64,000 nt of DNA from Streptomyces flavofungini (GTDB lineage: Bacteria; Actinomycetota; Actinomycetes; Streptomycetales; Streptomycetaceae), in NCBI RefSeq assembly GCF_030388665.1, contig NZ_CP128846.1:1674001-1738000 (forward strand). The letters run 5' to 3'. Below are positions 27,043-34,737 of the stretch, piece by piece. The translations under genes were made by a program, and so were the position numbers. Below the pieces are notes generated by a model. The model saw only the letters and a list, made by a program, of their open reading frames with translations, did not search any database and was not told where the DNA came from. The stretch's first letter is position 1. The number at the start of each line of letters is the position of its first letter.

Positions 27043-28548
27043 ATGCGCGCATGGGGGCCGCTGACCGCGGTGTGCCTGGGCACATTCATGCTGTTGCTGG
27101 ACGTGACGATCGTGGTGGTGGCGCTGCCCGACATGGCGCGGGCGCTCGACGCGTCGCTGAGCGATCTGCAGTGGGTCATCGACGGCTACGCGCTCGCGCT
27201 CGCCGCGCTGCTGCTCGGCGTCGGCGCCGCCGCCGACGTCCTGGGGCACCGACGGACACAGGTCGCGGGCACCGTCGTGTTCGCCCTCGCCTCGCTGGGC
27301 TGCGGGCTGGCGTCGAACGCGGAGGTCCTGGTGGCGGCGCGGGCCGTGCAGGGGCTCGGCGCCGCGGCGATGTTCGCGACGACGCTGCCGCTGCTCGGGG
27401 CCGCCTACCAGGGCAAGCGGCGCTCGATGGCGCTCGGCGTGTGGGGCGCGGTCAGCGGCGGTGCCGCAGCGCTCGGGCCGGTCTTCGGCGGGCTGCTCAC
27501 GGAGGGCCCCGGCTGGCGGTGGATCTTCTTCGTGAACCTGCCGGTGAGCGTGGCCGCGGTGTGGCTGACCCTGCGGATGGTGCCGGAGTCGGCCCGGTCG
27601 AAGGGGTCCGCGACTCGCCGCGTGGACTGGGCGGGCACGGTGACCTTCGCGCTGTTCGCGGGGGCGCTCACGTTCGGGGCGGTGCGGGCCTCCGCCGAGG
27701 GCTGGACGTCGGCGCGCACCGGTGCGACCTTCGCGGTGGCGGCGCTCGCGCTGATCGCGTTCGTGGCCGTCGAGCGCCGCGTCGCGCACCCGCTGATCGA
27801 CCTGCGGCTGCTGCGCAAGCCCGCGTTCACGGGCGTCCTGATCGGCGCGATCGGCTACAACGCGGCGGCGTTCGGCGTCATCCCCTACCTCTCGATCTGG
27901 CTGCAGACGGTGCTCGGCATGAGCCCGGTGCGCGGCAGCCTGGTCCTGCTCCCGCTCGCTGCCACGTCGTTCGTGGTGGCGGCCCTCGGCGGCCGGCTGC
28001 TGCACGGCGCGCCCGCGCGGTACGTCATCGGCTGCGGGCTGCTTCTGATCGGCGCGGGCGGCCTGGCGATGGCCGTGCTCGACGCCGGGTCGTCGTGGCG
28101 CGCCCTGGTGCCGGGGCTGACGCTGGCGGGCATCGGGACGGGCCTGGTCTCGCCGGGGCTCGCGGGGGCGGCGCTCGCCGCGGTGCCGCAGCGGAACGCG
28201 GGGATGGCCGGTGGCGCGGTGAACACGTTCCGGCAGCTCGGGTACGCCCTCGGCGTGGCGGTGTTCGGCACGGTCCTGACGTCCCGGATGGGGGACGCGA
28301 TCGGGCAGGACGCGGCGCACACGGCCGCCGGGGGCGGCGCGTCCGCGCTGACCGGCCGGGTGGCCGCGCACGACGTACGGGAGGCCTTCGCCGCCGGGCT
28401 CAACGGGGCGTCCCTGACGGCCGGTGCGGTGGGGGTCGCGGCGGGCCTCGCGGTCCTCCTCATGGTCCGGACCAAACCCGGACGCCCCGCAGGTCAGGCC
28501 CTGTCGGCGGCCGCGGAGCCCGCTCCCGTGAAGCAGCTCCAGGGGTAA
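27043..28548 (+). CDS. MFS drug/metabolite efflux transporter (DHA2, EmrB/QacA type)
   Basis: Fourteen-helix type transporter of 501 residues. Motif C-like and family hallmarks include FMLLLDVTIVVVALPDM in helix 1, LQWVIDGYALALAALLL, AADVLGHRR after helix 2, and WRWIFFVNLPVSV. ATG 27043 has GGGAG seven bases ahead. The divergent double-Lrp regulator and the dyad between them suggest ligand-dependent expression. Substrates are probably hydrophobic drugs or an amino-acid-derived compound; that cannot be resolved from sequence. A small hairpin (28565-28584) follows the stop. Confidence 0.93.
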   Translation: MRAWGPLTAVCLGTFMLLLDVTIVVVALPDMARALDASLSDLQWVIDGYALALAALLLGVGAAADVLGHRRTQVAGTVVFALASLGCGLASNAEVLVAARAVQGLGAAAMFATTLPLLGAAYQGKRRSMALGVWGAVSGGAAALGPVFGGLLTEGPGWRWIFFVNLPVSVAAVWLTLRMVPESARSKGSATRRVDWAGTVTFALFAGALTFGAVRASAEGWTSARTGATFAVAALALIAFVAVERRVAHPLIDLRLLRKPAFTGVLIGAIGYNAAAFGVIPYLSIWLQTVLGMSPVRGSLVLLPLAATSFVVAALGGRLLHGAPARYVIGCGLLLIGAGGLAMAVLDAGSSWRALVPGLTLAGIGTGLVSPGLAGAALAAVPQRNAGMAGGAVNTFRQLGYALGVAVFGTVLTSRMGDAIGQDAAHTAAGGGASALTGRVAAHDVREAFAAGLNGASLTAGAVGVAAGLAVLLMVRTKPGRPAGQALSAAAEPAPVKQLQG

Positions 28549-28564
28549 TCGCCCGGTACAGATT

Positions 28565-28584
28565 CGGTGGAGATTACGCCACCG
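28565..28584 (+). terminator. Small hairpin behind the MFS gene
   Basis: CGGTGG (28565-28570) and CCACCG (28579-28584) form a 6-bp stem with an 8-nt loop, 17 bp after the MFS stop. It is weak and could instead be a protein site. Confidence 0.4.
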
Positions 28585-28586
28585 AA

Positions 28587-28604
28587 ACTTACTCAGCCGT
28601 AAGT
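28587..28604. promoter_or_regulatory. Candidate operator for the acyl-CoA ligase gene
   Basis: ACTTAC and GTAAGT are perfect inverted repeats separated by TCAGCC, 149 bp upstream of the ligase start. The size and symmetry suit a TetR-type fatty-acid-responsive repressor. No regulator gene is adjacent. Confidence 0.4.
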
Positions 28605-28752
28605 AATCTGTCCCGCCCTTACCCTTGTGGCCGCATTTCACCTGCTGACCTGTGACGATCGTGCGCCTATGGGCGCTTCCCACCCCCCTCCCGGAAGGGA
28701 TCGGGGTGGGGTACCGTCACCGGCGCTGTGCGGAGCGCCACAAGGAGCACCA

Positions 28753-30576
28753 TTGCGCGAGTTCACGAACCCTCCCATGGCGTCGGCGCCACGGGTGGGC
28801 GGCCTTGCCGACGCCGTGTTCGACCATGCCCTTGAGGATCCGGTCCGCGTCGTCCTCGGCCGCAAGCGTGACGGGGTCTGGGAGGACGTGACGTCGGCGG
28901 AGTTCCGCGACGAGGTCCTCGCGCTCGCCAAGGGGCTGCTCGCGCAAGGCGTGCGGTTCGGCGACCGGGTCGCCATCATGTGCCGCACCCGCTACGAGTG
29001 GACGCTGTTCGACTTCGCCCTGTGGACCGTGGGCGCGCAGGTCGTCCCGGTGTATCCGACGTCGTCGGCCGAGCAGGTCTTCTGGATGCTGCACGACGCG
29101 CAGGTCTCGGCGGCGATGGTCGAGCACGAGGACCACGCCATGACCATCGGCTCGGTCGTGGACCGGCTGCCGCAGCTGCGCCGTCTGTGGCAGCTCGACG
29201 GTGACGCGGTACGGGCCCTCACCGAGGCCGGGCGCGCCATGGACGACGAGGTGGTGCACCGCCACCGGCGCGCCGTCACGCCGGACTCCGTGGCCACCGT
29301 GATCTACACCTCCGGCACCACCGGCCGCCCCAAGGGCTGCGTCCTGACCCACGCGAACTTCATGTTCGAGGTGGACACGCTCATCGAGCGCTGGGAGCCG
29401 GTGTTCCGCGGCAAGCGCGGCGACGAGCCCTCGACCCTCCTCTTCCTGCCGCTCGCGCACGTCTTCGGGCGCATGGTGCAGGTCGCCGCGGTGCGCGCCC
29501 GCGTCAAGTTCGGCCACCAACCGAGCCTGAACGCCGCCGCCCTGATCCCCGACCTCGCCGTGTTCCGGCCGACGTTCATCCTGGCCGTGCCGTACATCTT
29601 CGAGAAGGTCTTCAACGCGGCCCGCCGCAAGGCCGAGCGGGAGGGCAGGGCGGGCCCGTTCGACAAGGCGGTGGAGGCGGCGGTGCGGTACGCCGACGCG
29701 ATGGAGGCCAAGGCCTTCGGCACCGGACCGGGGCCCTCGGCGACGCTGCGGATGCAGCACCAGGTCTTCGACAAGCTCGTCTACGCCAAGGTCCGCGACG
29801 CCATGGGCGGCAGGGTGCGGCACGCGATGTCCGGCGGCTCCGCGATGGACCGGCGCCTCGGCCTGTTCTTCGCGGGCGCGGGCGTGCAGGTCTTCGAGGG
29901 GTACGGCCTGACCGAGTCCACGGCCGCCGCGACCGCCAACCCGCCCGAGCGCACCCGCTACGGCACGGTCGGCCAGGCCATCCCCGGCACCACCGTGCAC
30001 ATCGCCGAGGACGGCGAGGTGTGGCTGCGCGGCGGCCATGTCTTCCAGGGCTACCTCAACGACCCCAAGGCCACCGACGCGACCCTGCACGACGGCTGGC
30101 TCGCCACCGGCGACCTGGGCTCCCTCGACGACGACGGCTACCTCACCATCACCGGCCGCAAGAAGGAGATCCTGGTGACCTCCGGCGGCAAGAGCGTCTC
30201 GCCCGCCCAGCTGGAGGAACGCGTACGCGACCACCCCCTGGTCGCCCAGTGCATCGTCGTCGGCAACGACCGCCCCTACATCGCCGCCCTCGTCACCCTC
30301 GACGCGGAAGCCGTCGAGCACTGGCTGTCCATGCGCGACAAACCCCCGATGCCCCCCGGCGACCTGGTCCGCGACCCCGACCTGGAGACCGAGGTGCGGC
30401 GGGCCGTGGTGGCCGCCAACACCCTGGTCTCGCAGGCCGAGTCGATCCGCACCTTCCGGATCCTCGCCCACCAGTTCAGCGAGGAGCACGGTCTGCTCAC
30501 GCCCTCGCTGAAGCTCAAGCGCAAGGCCATCGAGCAGGCGTACGCGGACGAGGTGGAGGCGCTCTACCACTCCTGA
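28753..30576 (+). CDS. Long-chain fatty acid-CoA ligase (FadD-type AMP-binding enzyme)
   Basis: Adenylate-forming enzyme of 607 residues that activates fatty acids with ATP and CoA. Core motifs are P-loop VIYTSGTTGRPKGC, the middle motif GYGLTESTAAA, LATGDLGSLDDDGYLTITGRKKE and a C-terminal lysine region (LKLKRKAIEQAY). I chose TTG 28753 because AGGAG lies five bases upstream and the reading MREFTNPPMASAPR matches the usual start of actinobacterial members. In-frame upstream starts would read through the promoter. It is monocistronic and ends in a 16-bp tandem repeat plus hairpin. Confidence 0.93.
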   Translation: MREFTNPPMASAPRVGGLADAVFDHALEDPVRVVLGRKRDGVWEDVTSAEFRDEVLALAKGLLAQGVRFGDRVAIMCRTRYEWTLFDFALWTVGAQVVPVYPTSSAEQVFWMLHDAQVSAAMVEHEDHAMTIGSVVDRLPQLRRLWQLDGDAVRALTEAGRAMDDEVVHRHRRAVTPDSVATVIYTSGTTGRPKGCVLTHANFMFEVDTLIERWEPVFRGKRGDEPSTLLFLPLAHVFGRMVQVAAVRARVKFGHQPSLNAAALIPDLAVFRPTFILAVPYIFEKVFNAARRKAEREGRAGPFDKAVEAAVRYADAMEAKAFGTGPGPSATLRMQHQVFDKLVYAKVRDAMGGRVRHAMSGGSAMDRRLGLFFAGAGVQVFEGYGLTESTAAATANPPERTRYGTVGQAIPGTTVHIAEDGEVWLRGGHVFQGYLNDPKATDATLHDGWLATGDLGSLDDDGYLTITGRKKEILVTSGGKSVSPAQLEERVRDHPLVAQCIVVGNDRPYIAALVTLDAEAVEHWLSMRDKPPMPPGDLVRDPDLETEVRRAVVAANTLVSQAESIRTFRILAHQFSEEHGLLTPSLKLKRKAIEQAYADEVEALYHS

Positions 30577-30635
30577 CCGGCGGCACGCCTGACCGGCAGC
30601 ACTCCTGACCGGCGCCGCTCCTGACCGGCGCCGCT
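30572..30635. repeat. Four 16-bp tandem repeats at the end of the acyl-CoA ligase gene
   Basis: Four units of the form CCTGACCGGCGCCGCT, the last two identical, begin at 30572, 30588, 30604 and 30620. The ligase TGA (30574-30576) lies in the first unit. Confidence 0.85.
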
Positions 30636-30648
30636 CGTGGGGCGCCGG
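30625..30648. terminator. Bidirectional terminator between convergent genes
   Basis: CCGGCGCC (30625-30632) and GGCGCCGG (30641-30648) form a perfect 8-bp GC stem between the ligase and the convergent GH28 gene. Confidence 0.65.
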
Positions 30649-30663
30649 TCCTGGGGGCGCGGG

Positions 30664-32250
30664 TCAGCCGCAGTCCTGGCTCGACCCGCTCTGGCTGATC
30701 CGCAGGGCGCCGCCGCCGGTGTCGGCGCTGTCGCGGACGCAGTAGCCACGGGTCTTCTGGAAGACGAGGTCGGCCGGGCTCGACGAACCGCGTTGTGCGG
30801 TGAGGCCGGTGAAGTGGATGCCCGTGCTCTCGTTGGCGATGACGGCCGGGCGGCCGTCGTCCGACCCGAAGCGGACCTCGCTGTCGACGAAGGTGATCCG
30901 GTCGGCGCGGCGGATGTACCAGCCGTACGCGGGCCGGGTGCCGATGCTCTTCGGGTTGTAGTCGGTGGACTTGTTGCTGGGCACGTCCGTCGGCATGGTG
31001 CCGTTGCCGCCGGGCACCGTGAGGTCGACGTCGGTGAAGGTGACGTCCTTGATGCGGCTGTGCCCGGACTCGCCCCACAGGGTCGGCGAGAAGGACGGGC
31101 TCGCCCCGGTCGCCTTGACGTTCGTGTAGGTGATGTCGCTGATCGAGCCGACGCCGGGGTTGTTGCCGCAGCGTTTGCGGTTGCCGATCTTCTGCATGAT
31201 CGGTGAGCGCACGCCGGTCATGGTGATGTCCTTGTAGTGGACGTCGGAGATCTTCGAGCCGTCCATGGACACCATGCCGAGGCCGGATTTCTCCGAGCCC
31301 TCGATCCTGATCCGCTCGAAGCGGTAGTCGGTGAAGTCGCCGCAGGTCTCCGAGCCGAACATGAGCGCGTTGCAGCATCCGGCGGAGAGGTAGGAATCGC
31401 TCACGCGCACCCGGCCGTTGGACAGCTTCGCGCCGAGCGCGTAGTCGCTCTTGAACGCGAGCGCGTCGTCGTTGGCGTCCAGGTGGGCGCCTGTGATGGT
31501 CACGTCGGTGGTGTTGATGATGTTCCAGCCGTCGCGGTCCATCGCGGTGTCGATGGTGAGGCGGTCGGAGACCACGTCGTCGCAGCCGTTGATGAGCGCC
31601 GCGAAGTGGCCGCCCTCGCGCAGCGTGAGCCCGTCGCCGATGCGCAGGCCCTTGCACCGCGTCAGCGAGATGATCTTGTCGGCCTCGCCGGACTTCGGGT
31701 CGCCGGTGATCAGGGCGCCGTCGCCGTCGATGACGCCCTCGCCGACGAAGCCGATGTCGGTCAGCCGGTCGCCGTGGATCATCGCGTTGCGGAAGTGGCT
31801 GTGGCCGTAGTCCTGGTAGTCGTCCCACTCGTTGGGCTCGGGCGGGTCGTAGTCGTCGGCGCCGTTGCCGGAGAGGGTCGCGCCCTTGTCGATCCGGAGC
31901 GTCACGCCGCTCTTCATGTGCAGGGTGTTCTTGGACTCGTACGTCGCCCTGCCGTCCCCGGGCAGGCGCACGGTGCCGCCGCCCGCGGCGTTGGCCGCGT
32001 CGACGGCCTTCTGGATGGCGGGGGTGTCGTTGCTGGAGCCGTCGCCTTTGGCGCCGTAGTCACGGACGTCGAACTCGGCTGCGGGCAAGGGCGGCGAGGG
32101 CACGGACGTGGGGGGCGTCGTGCTTGCTCCGGCGGGGAACTGCGCGGCTCCGGCGGGCCGGCCGTCGAAGACCGCGAGCACCGCGAGCGCGGCGAGGCCC
32201 GCGGCCAGGGCTCCGGTCCATGTGCGTGATCTGATCGGTGGTCTGCTCAT
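30664..32250 (-). CDS. Secreted GH28 polygalacturonase-like right-handed beta-helix protein
   Basis: Exported protein of 528 residues. The signal segment (GALAAGLAALAVLAVFDGRPAGAAQ) is followed by a Pro/Ser linker and the pectate-lyase/GH28 start DVRDYGAKGDGSSNDTPAIQKAVDAAN. Many short beta-strand coils follow. NDDALAFKSDY corresponds to the GH28 acidic motif, but the classical GHG and RIK motifs are not clearly present, so an atypical exo-acting or rhamnogalacturonan-type enzyme is possible. Cysteine pairs (SAGCCNALMFGSETCGD) suggest disulfides. ATG 32250 has GAGGGG upstream. It is the last gene of the PQQ/pectin locus, separated from it by three hairpins, so it may have its own promoter. 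Confidence 0.8.
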   Translation of the reverse strand: MSRPPIRSRTWTGALAAGLAALAVLAVFDGRPAGAAQFPAGASTTPPTSVPSPPLPAAEFDVRDYGAKGDGSSNDTPAIQKAVDAANAAGGGTVRLPGDGRATYESKNTLHMKSGVTLRIDKGATLSGNGADDYDPPEPNEWDDYQDYGHSHFRNAMIHGDRLTDIGFVGEGVIDGDGALITGDPKSGEADKIISLTRCKGLRIGDGLTLREGGHFAALINGCDDVVSDRLTIDTAMDRDGWNIINTTDVTITGAHLDANDDALAFKSDYALGAKLSNGRVRVSDSYLSAGCCNALMFGSETCGDFTDYRFERIRIEGSEKSGLGMVSMDGSKISDVHYKDITMTGVRSPIMQKIGNRKRCGNNPGVGSISDITYTNVKATGASPSFSPTLWGESGHSRIKDVTFTDVDLTVPGGNGTMPTDVPSNKSTDYNPKSIGTRPAYGWYIRRADRITFVDSEVRFGSDDGRPAVIANESTGIHFTGLTAQRGSSSPADLVFQKTRGYCVRDSADTGGGALRISQSGSSQDCG

Positions 32251-32276
32251 GTCCCGTCCCCTCGCTGTGCGTCGGC

Positions 32277-32303
32277 GGTCCGGGGCCGGTGCGGCCCCGG
32301 ACC
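32277..32303 (-). terminator. Strong hairpin upstream of GH28
   Basis: An 11-bp perfect stem (32277-32287 with 32293-32303) has a 5-nt loop. It is one of three consecutive hairpins between the PQQ dehydrogenase stop and the GH28 start. Confidence 0.6.
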
Positions 32304-32332
32304 GTTCCCGTCCCGGCCGGGCCGGACGGCGA

Positions 32333-32354
32333 CCGCGCGCCCCACGGCGCGCGG
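32333..32354 (-). terminator. Middle hairpin of the triple set
   Basis: CCGCGCGCC (32333-32341) and GGCGCGCGG (32346-32354) form a perfect 9-bp stem with loop CCAC. Confidence 0.6.
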
Positions 32355-32365
32355 CCACCGCCCGC

Positions 32366-32392
32366 CCGGCCGGTGGTCGTGCGACCGGCCGG
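32366..32392 (-). terminator. Hairpin directly behind the PQQ dehydrogenase gene
   Basis: CCGGCCGGT (32366-32374) and ACCGGCCGG (32384-32392) form a 9-bp stem, starting 12 bp after the dehydrogenase stop, the best-placed terminator of the three. Confidence 0.65.
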
Positions 32393-32404
32393 GGTCCCTT
32401 CCGG

Positions 32405-33529
32405 CTAGCCGATGGTGACGCGGAAGATCTTGTCCGCGCCGTCCGGCTGTCCGCCGTTGCCGTCCGCGTTGGTCGTGGACAGCCACAGCGCCTTCGCGCC
32501 CGGCACGGTGGTCACCGAGCGCAGACGGCCGTACTGGCCGACGTAGAAGGCCTTGGCCGTGCCGACGTTCTCGTTGTCGGCGTTGATGGGGATGCGCCAC
32601 ATGCGCCGGCCCTTGAGGGCCGCCATGTAGACCGCGCCGTCGACGATCGCCACGCCGCTCGGCGAGGCTTCCGCGACGCCCCAGGTCTTCTTGGGGTTGG
32701 TCATGCCGGAGACGTTGCAGTTGCCCTCGCAGGTGGGCCAGCCGTAGTTCTTGCCCGGCTTGATGAGGTTCAGCTCGTCCTTGCTCGCGTCGCCGAGCTC
32801 GGCCTCCCACAGGCGGCCCTGCGGGTCGAAGGCGATGCCCTGCGGGTTGCGGTGGCCGAGGCTGTACACGTAAGTGCCGAAGGGGTTGCCGGGGGCGGGC
32901 TTGCCGTCCCTGGTCATCCGCAGGATCTTGCCGTTGAGCGAGTTCTTGTCCTGCGCGAGCGGCTTGTTCTGGGCGTCGCCGGTGGTGGCGTACAGATAGC
33001 CGTCGGGGCCGAAGGCGAGGCGGCCGCCGTTGTGGTACTTGGCCTTCTTGATGCCCTTGAGCAGCACGGTGTAGCCGCTGAGCGAGGAGCCGTCGTACGT
33101 CATGCGCGCGACGCGGTTGCCCTCGGACGAGGTGTGCATGAAGTACACGTAGTGGTTCGTCGCCCACTGGGGGTCCACGGCGACGCCCATGAGGCCGCCC
33201 TCGCCGCCCGTCGTCTGTGACTCGGGCACCGTGCCGACCTGCTTCTTCGCCGAGCCGTCGGCCGAGATCGACCAGACCCGGAAGTCGTCGCGCTCGGTGA
33301 CAAGCGCCGACTTGCCGTCGGGCAGCCAGGACGTGCCCCAGGGTATGGTCCAGCCGCTGGAGACGGTCTTGATGTCGGTGGGCTCGCCGGCGGGCGCGGC
33401 CGGGGCGGCCGACACCGACGGGACGTACACCACGAGTCCCGCCGTCAGCGCGGCCGTCGCGGCGAGCGCCACCTTCCGGGCCAGACGGCTCCTGCTCCTG
33501 CTCCTGCTGTCGTGCACGAGAACCTCCAT
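32405..33529 (-). CDS. Secreted PQQ-dependent sugar dehydrogenase (soluble glucose/sorbosone dehydrogenase family)
   Basis: Exported quinoprotein of 374 residues expected to oxidise a sugar outside the cell using pyrroloquinoline quinone. A basic Arg/Ser-rich start and hydrophobic core (VALAATAALTAGLVVYVPSVSA) form the signal. The six-bladed propeller shows WTIPWGTSWLPDG, GGEGGLMGVAVDPQW, the PQQ-site motif YHNGGRLAFGPDGYLY and GHRNPQGIAFDPQGRLW. Two cysteines in WPTCEGNCNV may be a disulfide. ATG 33529 was chosen as the first Met before the signal. It lies downstream of a complete set of PQQ synthesis genes on the same strand, strong support for the cofactor. The sugar may be a pectin-derived product; that is inference. 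Confidence 0.88.
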   Translation of the reverse strand: MEVLVHDSRSRSRSRLARKVALAATAALTAGLVVYVPSVSAAPAAPAGEPTDIKTVSSGWTIPWGTSWLPDGKSALVTERDDFRVWSISADGSAKKQVGTVPESQTTGGEGGLMGVAVDPQWATNHYVYFMHTSSEGNRVARMTYDGSSLSGYTVLLKGIKKAKYHNGGRLAFGPDGYLYATTGDAQNKPLAQDKNSLNGKILRMTRDGKPAPGNPFGTYVYSLGHRNPQGIAFDPQGRLWEAELGDASKDELNLIKPGKNYGWPTCEGNCNVSGMTNPKKTWGVAEASPSGVAIVDGAVYMAALKGRRMWRIPINADNENVGTAKAFYVGQYGRLRSVTTVPGAKALWLSTTNADGNGGQPDGADKIFRVTIG

Positions 33530-33587
33530 GGGGGGTGTGGGCGTGGGGGGGGGTGAGAGGGTGACCGGCGCTCGATATGACGCAGCG

Positions 33588-33921
33588 TCAGCCACCGTAC
33601 CGAGCAACGATCTTGGCGAACGCGTACGGCTGCTGGCCGATGCCGCCGCACGAGTCGCCCGGATGGACTCGATGGCGGACTCGTCGGAGCCGCCCTTGAG
33701 CGGTCTGCCGCCGTCCCAGGCCGGGTCGCAGCCGCCGTCGGACAGGACGAACGCGAGCGTGAACCACTTCACGCCGGTCGCGGCCATCACGTCGGTGGGC
33801 CTCTGCGGGTTGCCCCGGCCCAGGCACTCGTAAGGAGCGGCGTGGATCGTGCCGGCAGCGGGGCGATGCCGAGGGCGGCCGTGAGGGCGAGGCCGCCCAG
33901 GACGCCGATCTTGCGACGCAT
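33588..33921 (-). pseudogene. GH18 chitinase remnant with frameshift and large internal deletion
   Basis: ATG 33921 begins a signal peptide (MRRKIGVLGGLALTAALGIA). After about 24 codons the frame must shift to give HAAPYECLGRGNPQ and then TGVKWFTLAFVLSDGGCDP and GGSDESAIESIRA, the start of a GH18 chitinase catalytic domain. Without the shift the reading stops at about codon 45. The sequence then jumps, in another frame, to GIGQQPYAFAKIVARYGG and a TGA at 33588, which looks like the natural C-terminus of the same family. Roughly 200 or more residues of the barrel, including the catalytic DxxDxDxE motif, are absent. It lies 14 bp behind the lyase-like gene, so an intact chitinase was once part of this operon. 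Confidence 0.75.
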
Positions 33922-33935
33922 CGTGGTCGTTCTCC

Positions 33936-34730
33936 TCAGACGAGTTGGTAGCCGCGCATGCCCGTCAGGAGCATGTACGTGTTCTGCAGCGAGCCCGAAC
34001 TGTCGCCGAGGGAGCGGTAGATGCCCCACTTGGGCCGCACCCGGTCGGCGAGGAAGGTGTCGATGCCGGACTTCGACTTGTCGATGACGGTGGTGGTGCC
34101 GCTCTTGAGGATCCACCGCACGGAACCCGACGAGCCGTCGCCGATCTTGATCTGGAAGTCGACGTCGGTCCACTTGTCGTGCAGCGGCGCCAGGTCGGTG
34201 CGGCCGACGAGGATGTCCTGCTCGAAGATCTTCAGCTCGATGGTCTGCTTGCCGTCGACCCGGCGCAGGGACTGCACGACGATCGGCGCGCTGCCCGCGC
34301 CGGGCTGCTTCATCTGCATGATGTGCGTGAAGCTCGTCGTCGCCCTGAGCGTGGCGGGCAGGAACATGCGGTACGTGACGCGCCAGGTCTGGCCCTTCTG
34401 CCACTTCAGGAACGAGTCGCCGTTGCGGCAGCCGGTGACCTCGTGGCGCTGCCGGTCGTCGCTGGTGTCGCGGTCGACGGTGTGCATGGTGAAGCGGAAG
34501 TTGTCGCCCTCGGCGAAGATGTGCGGTTTCGCGGCCGGGTGCGAGTTCGCGCGGTCGTCCTCCAGCGTCTCGAAGGCGCGCAGACCGACGTCGCGGGCGG
34601 ACGGGGACCAGCGCAACCGCCAGTCCGCGGCGGGCGCGGCGGCGGCCGGCGACAGACCCGCCGCCGTGGCGGCCGCGCCCGCGCCGGTGCCGAGCGCCGC
34701 GGCGAGCAGGGCTCTGCGGGAGGGGGTCAT
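33936..34730 (-). CDS. Tat-exported polysaccharide lyase-like protein
   Basis: Secreted protein of 264 residues. TPSRRALLAAALGTGAGAAATAAG is a twin-arginine-type signal ending near AAAAPAADW. The mature part is beta-rich with FRFTMHTVDRDTS, TSFTHIMQMKQPGAGSAPIV, LKIFEQDILVGR and WGIYRSLGDS, resembling concanavalin-like jelly-roll lyases (PL7/PL20 or heparin-lyase-like). I cannot place it in a family with certainty. It starts seven bases after the GH105 stop, so both are translated from one message; GH105 enzymes act on the unsaturated products of lyases, which supports a lyase role. The chitinase remnant follows 14 bp downstream. Confidence 0.65.
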   Translation of the reverse strand: MTPSRRALLAAALGTGAGAAATAAGLSPAAAAPAADWRLRWSPSARDVGLRAFETLEDDRANSHPAAKPHIFAEGDNFRFTMHTVDRDTSDDRQRHEVTGCRNGDSFLKWQKGQTWRVTYRMFLPATLRATTSFTHIMQMKQPGAGSAPIVVQSLRRVDGKQTIELKIFEQDILVGRTDLAPLHDKWTDVDFQIKIGDGSSGSVRWILKSGTTTVIDKSKSGIDTFLADRVRPKWGIYRSLGDSSGSLQNTYMLLTGMRGYQLV

Positions 34731-34737
34731 GAGGGGG

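Noticed and set aside
26056..28683. Long minus-strand frame across the Lrp and MFS genes
   Set aside because: It crosses two divergent genes with clear family motifs and has none itself.
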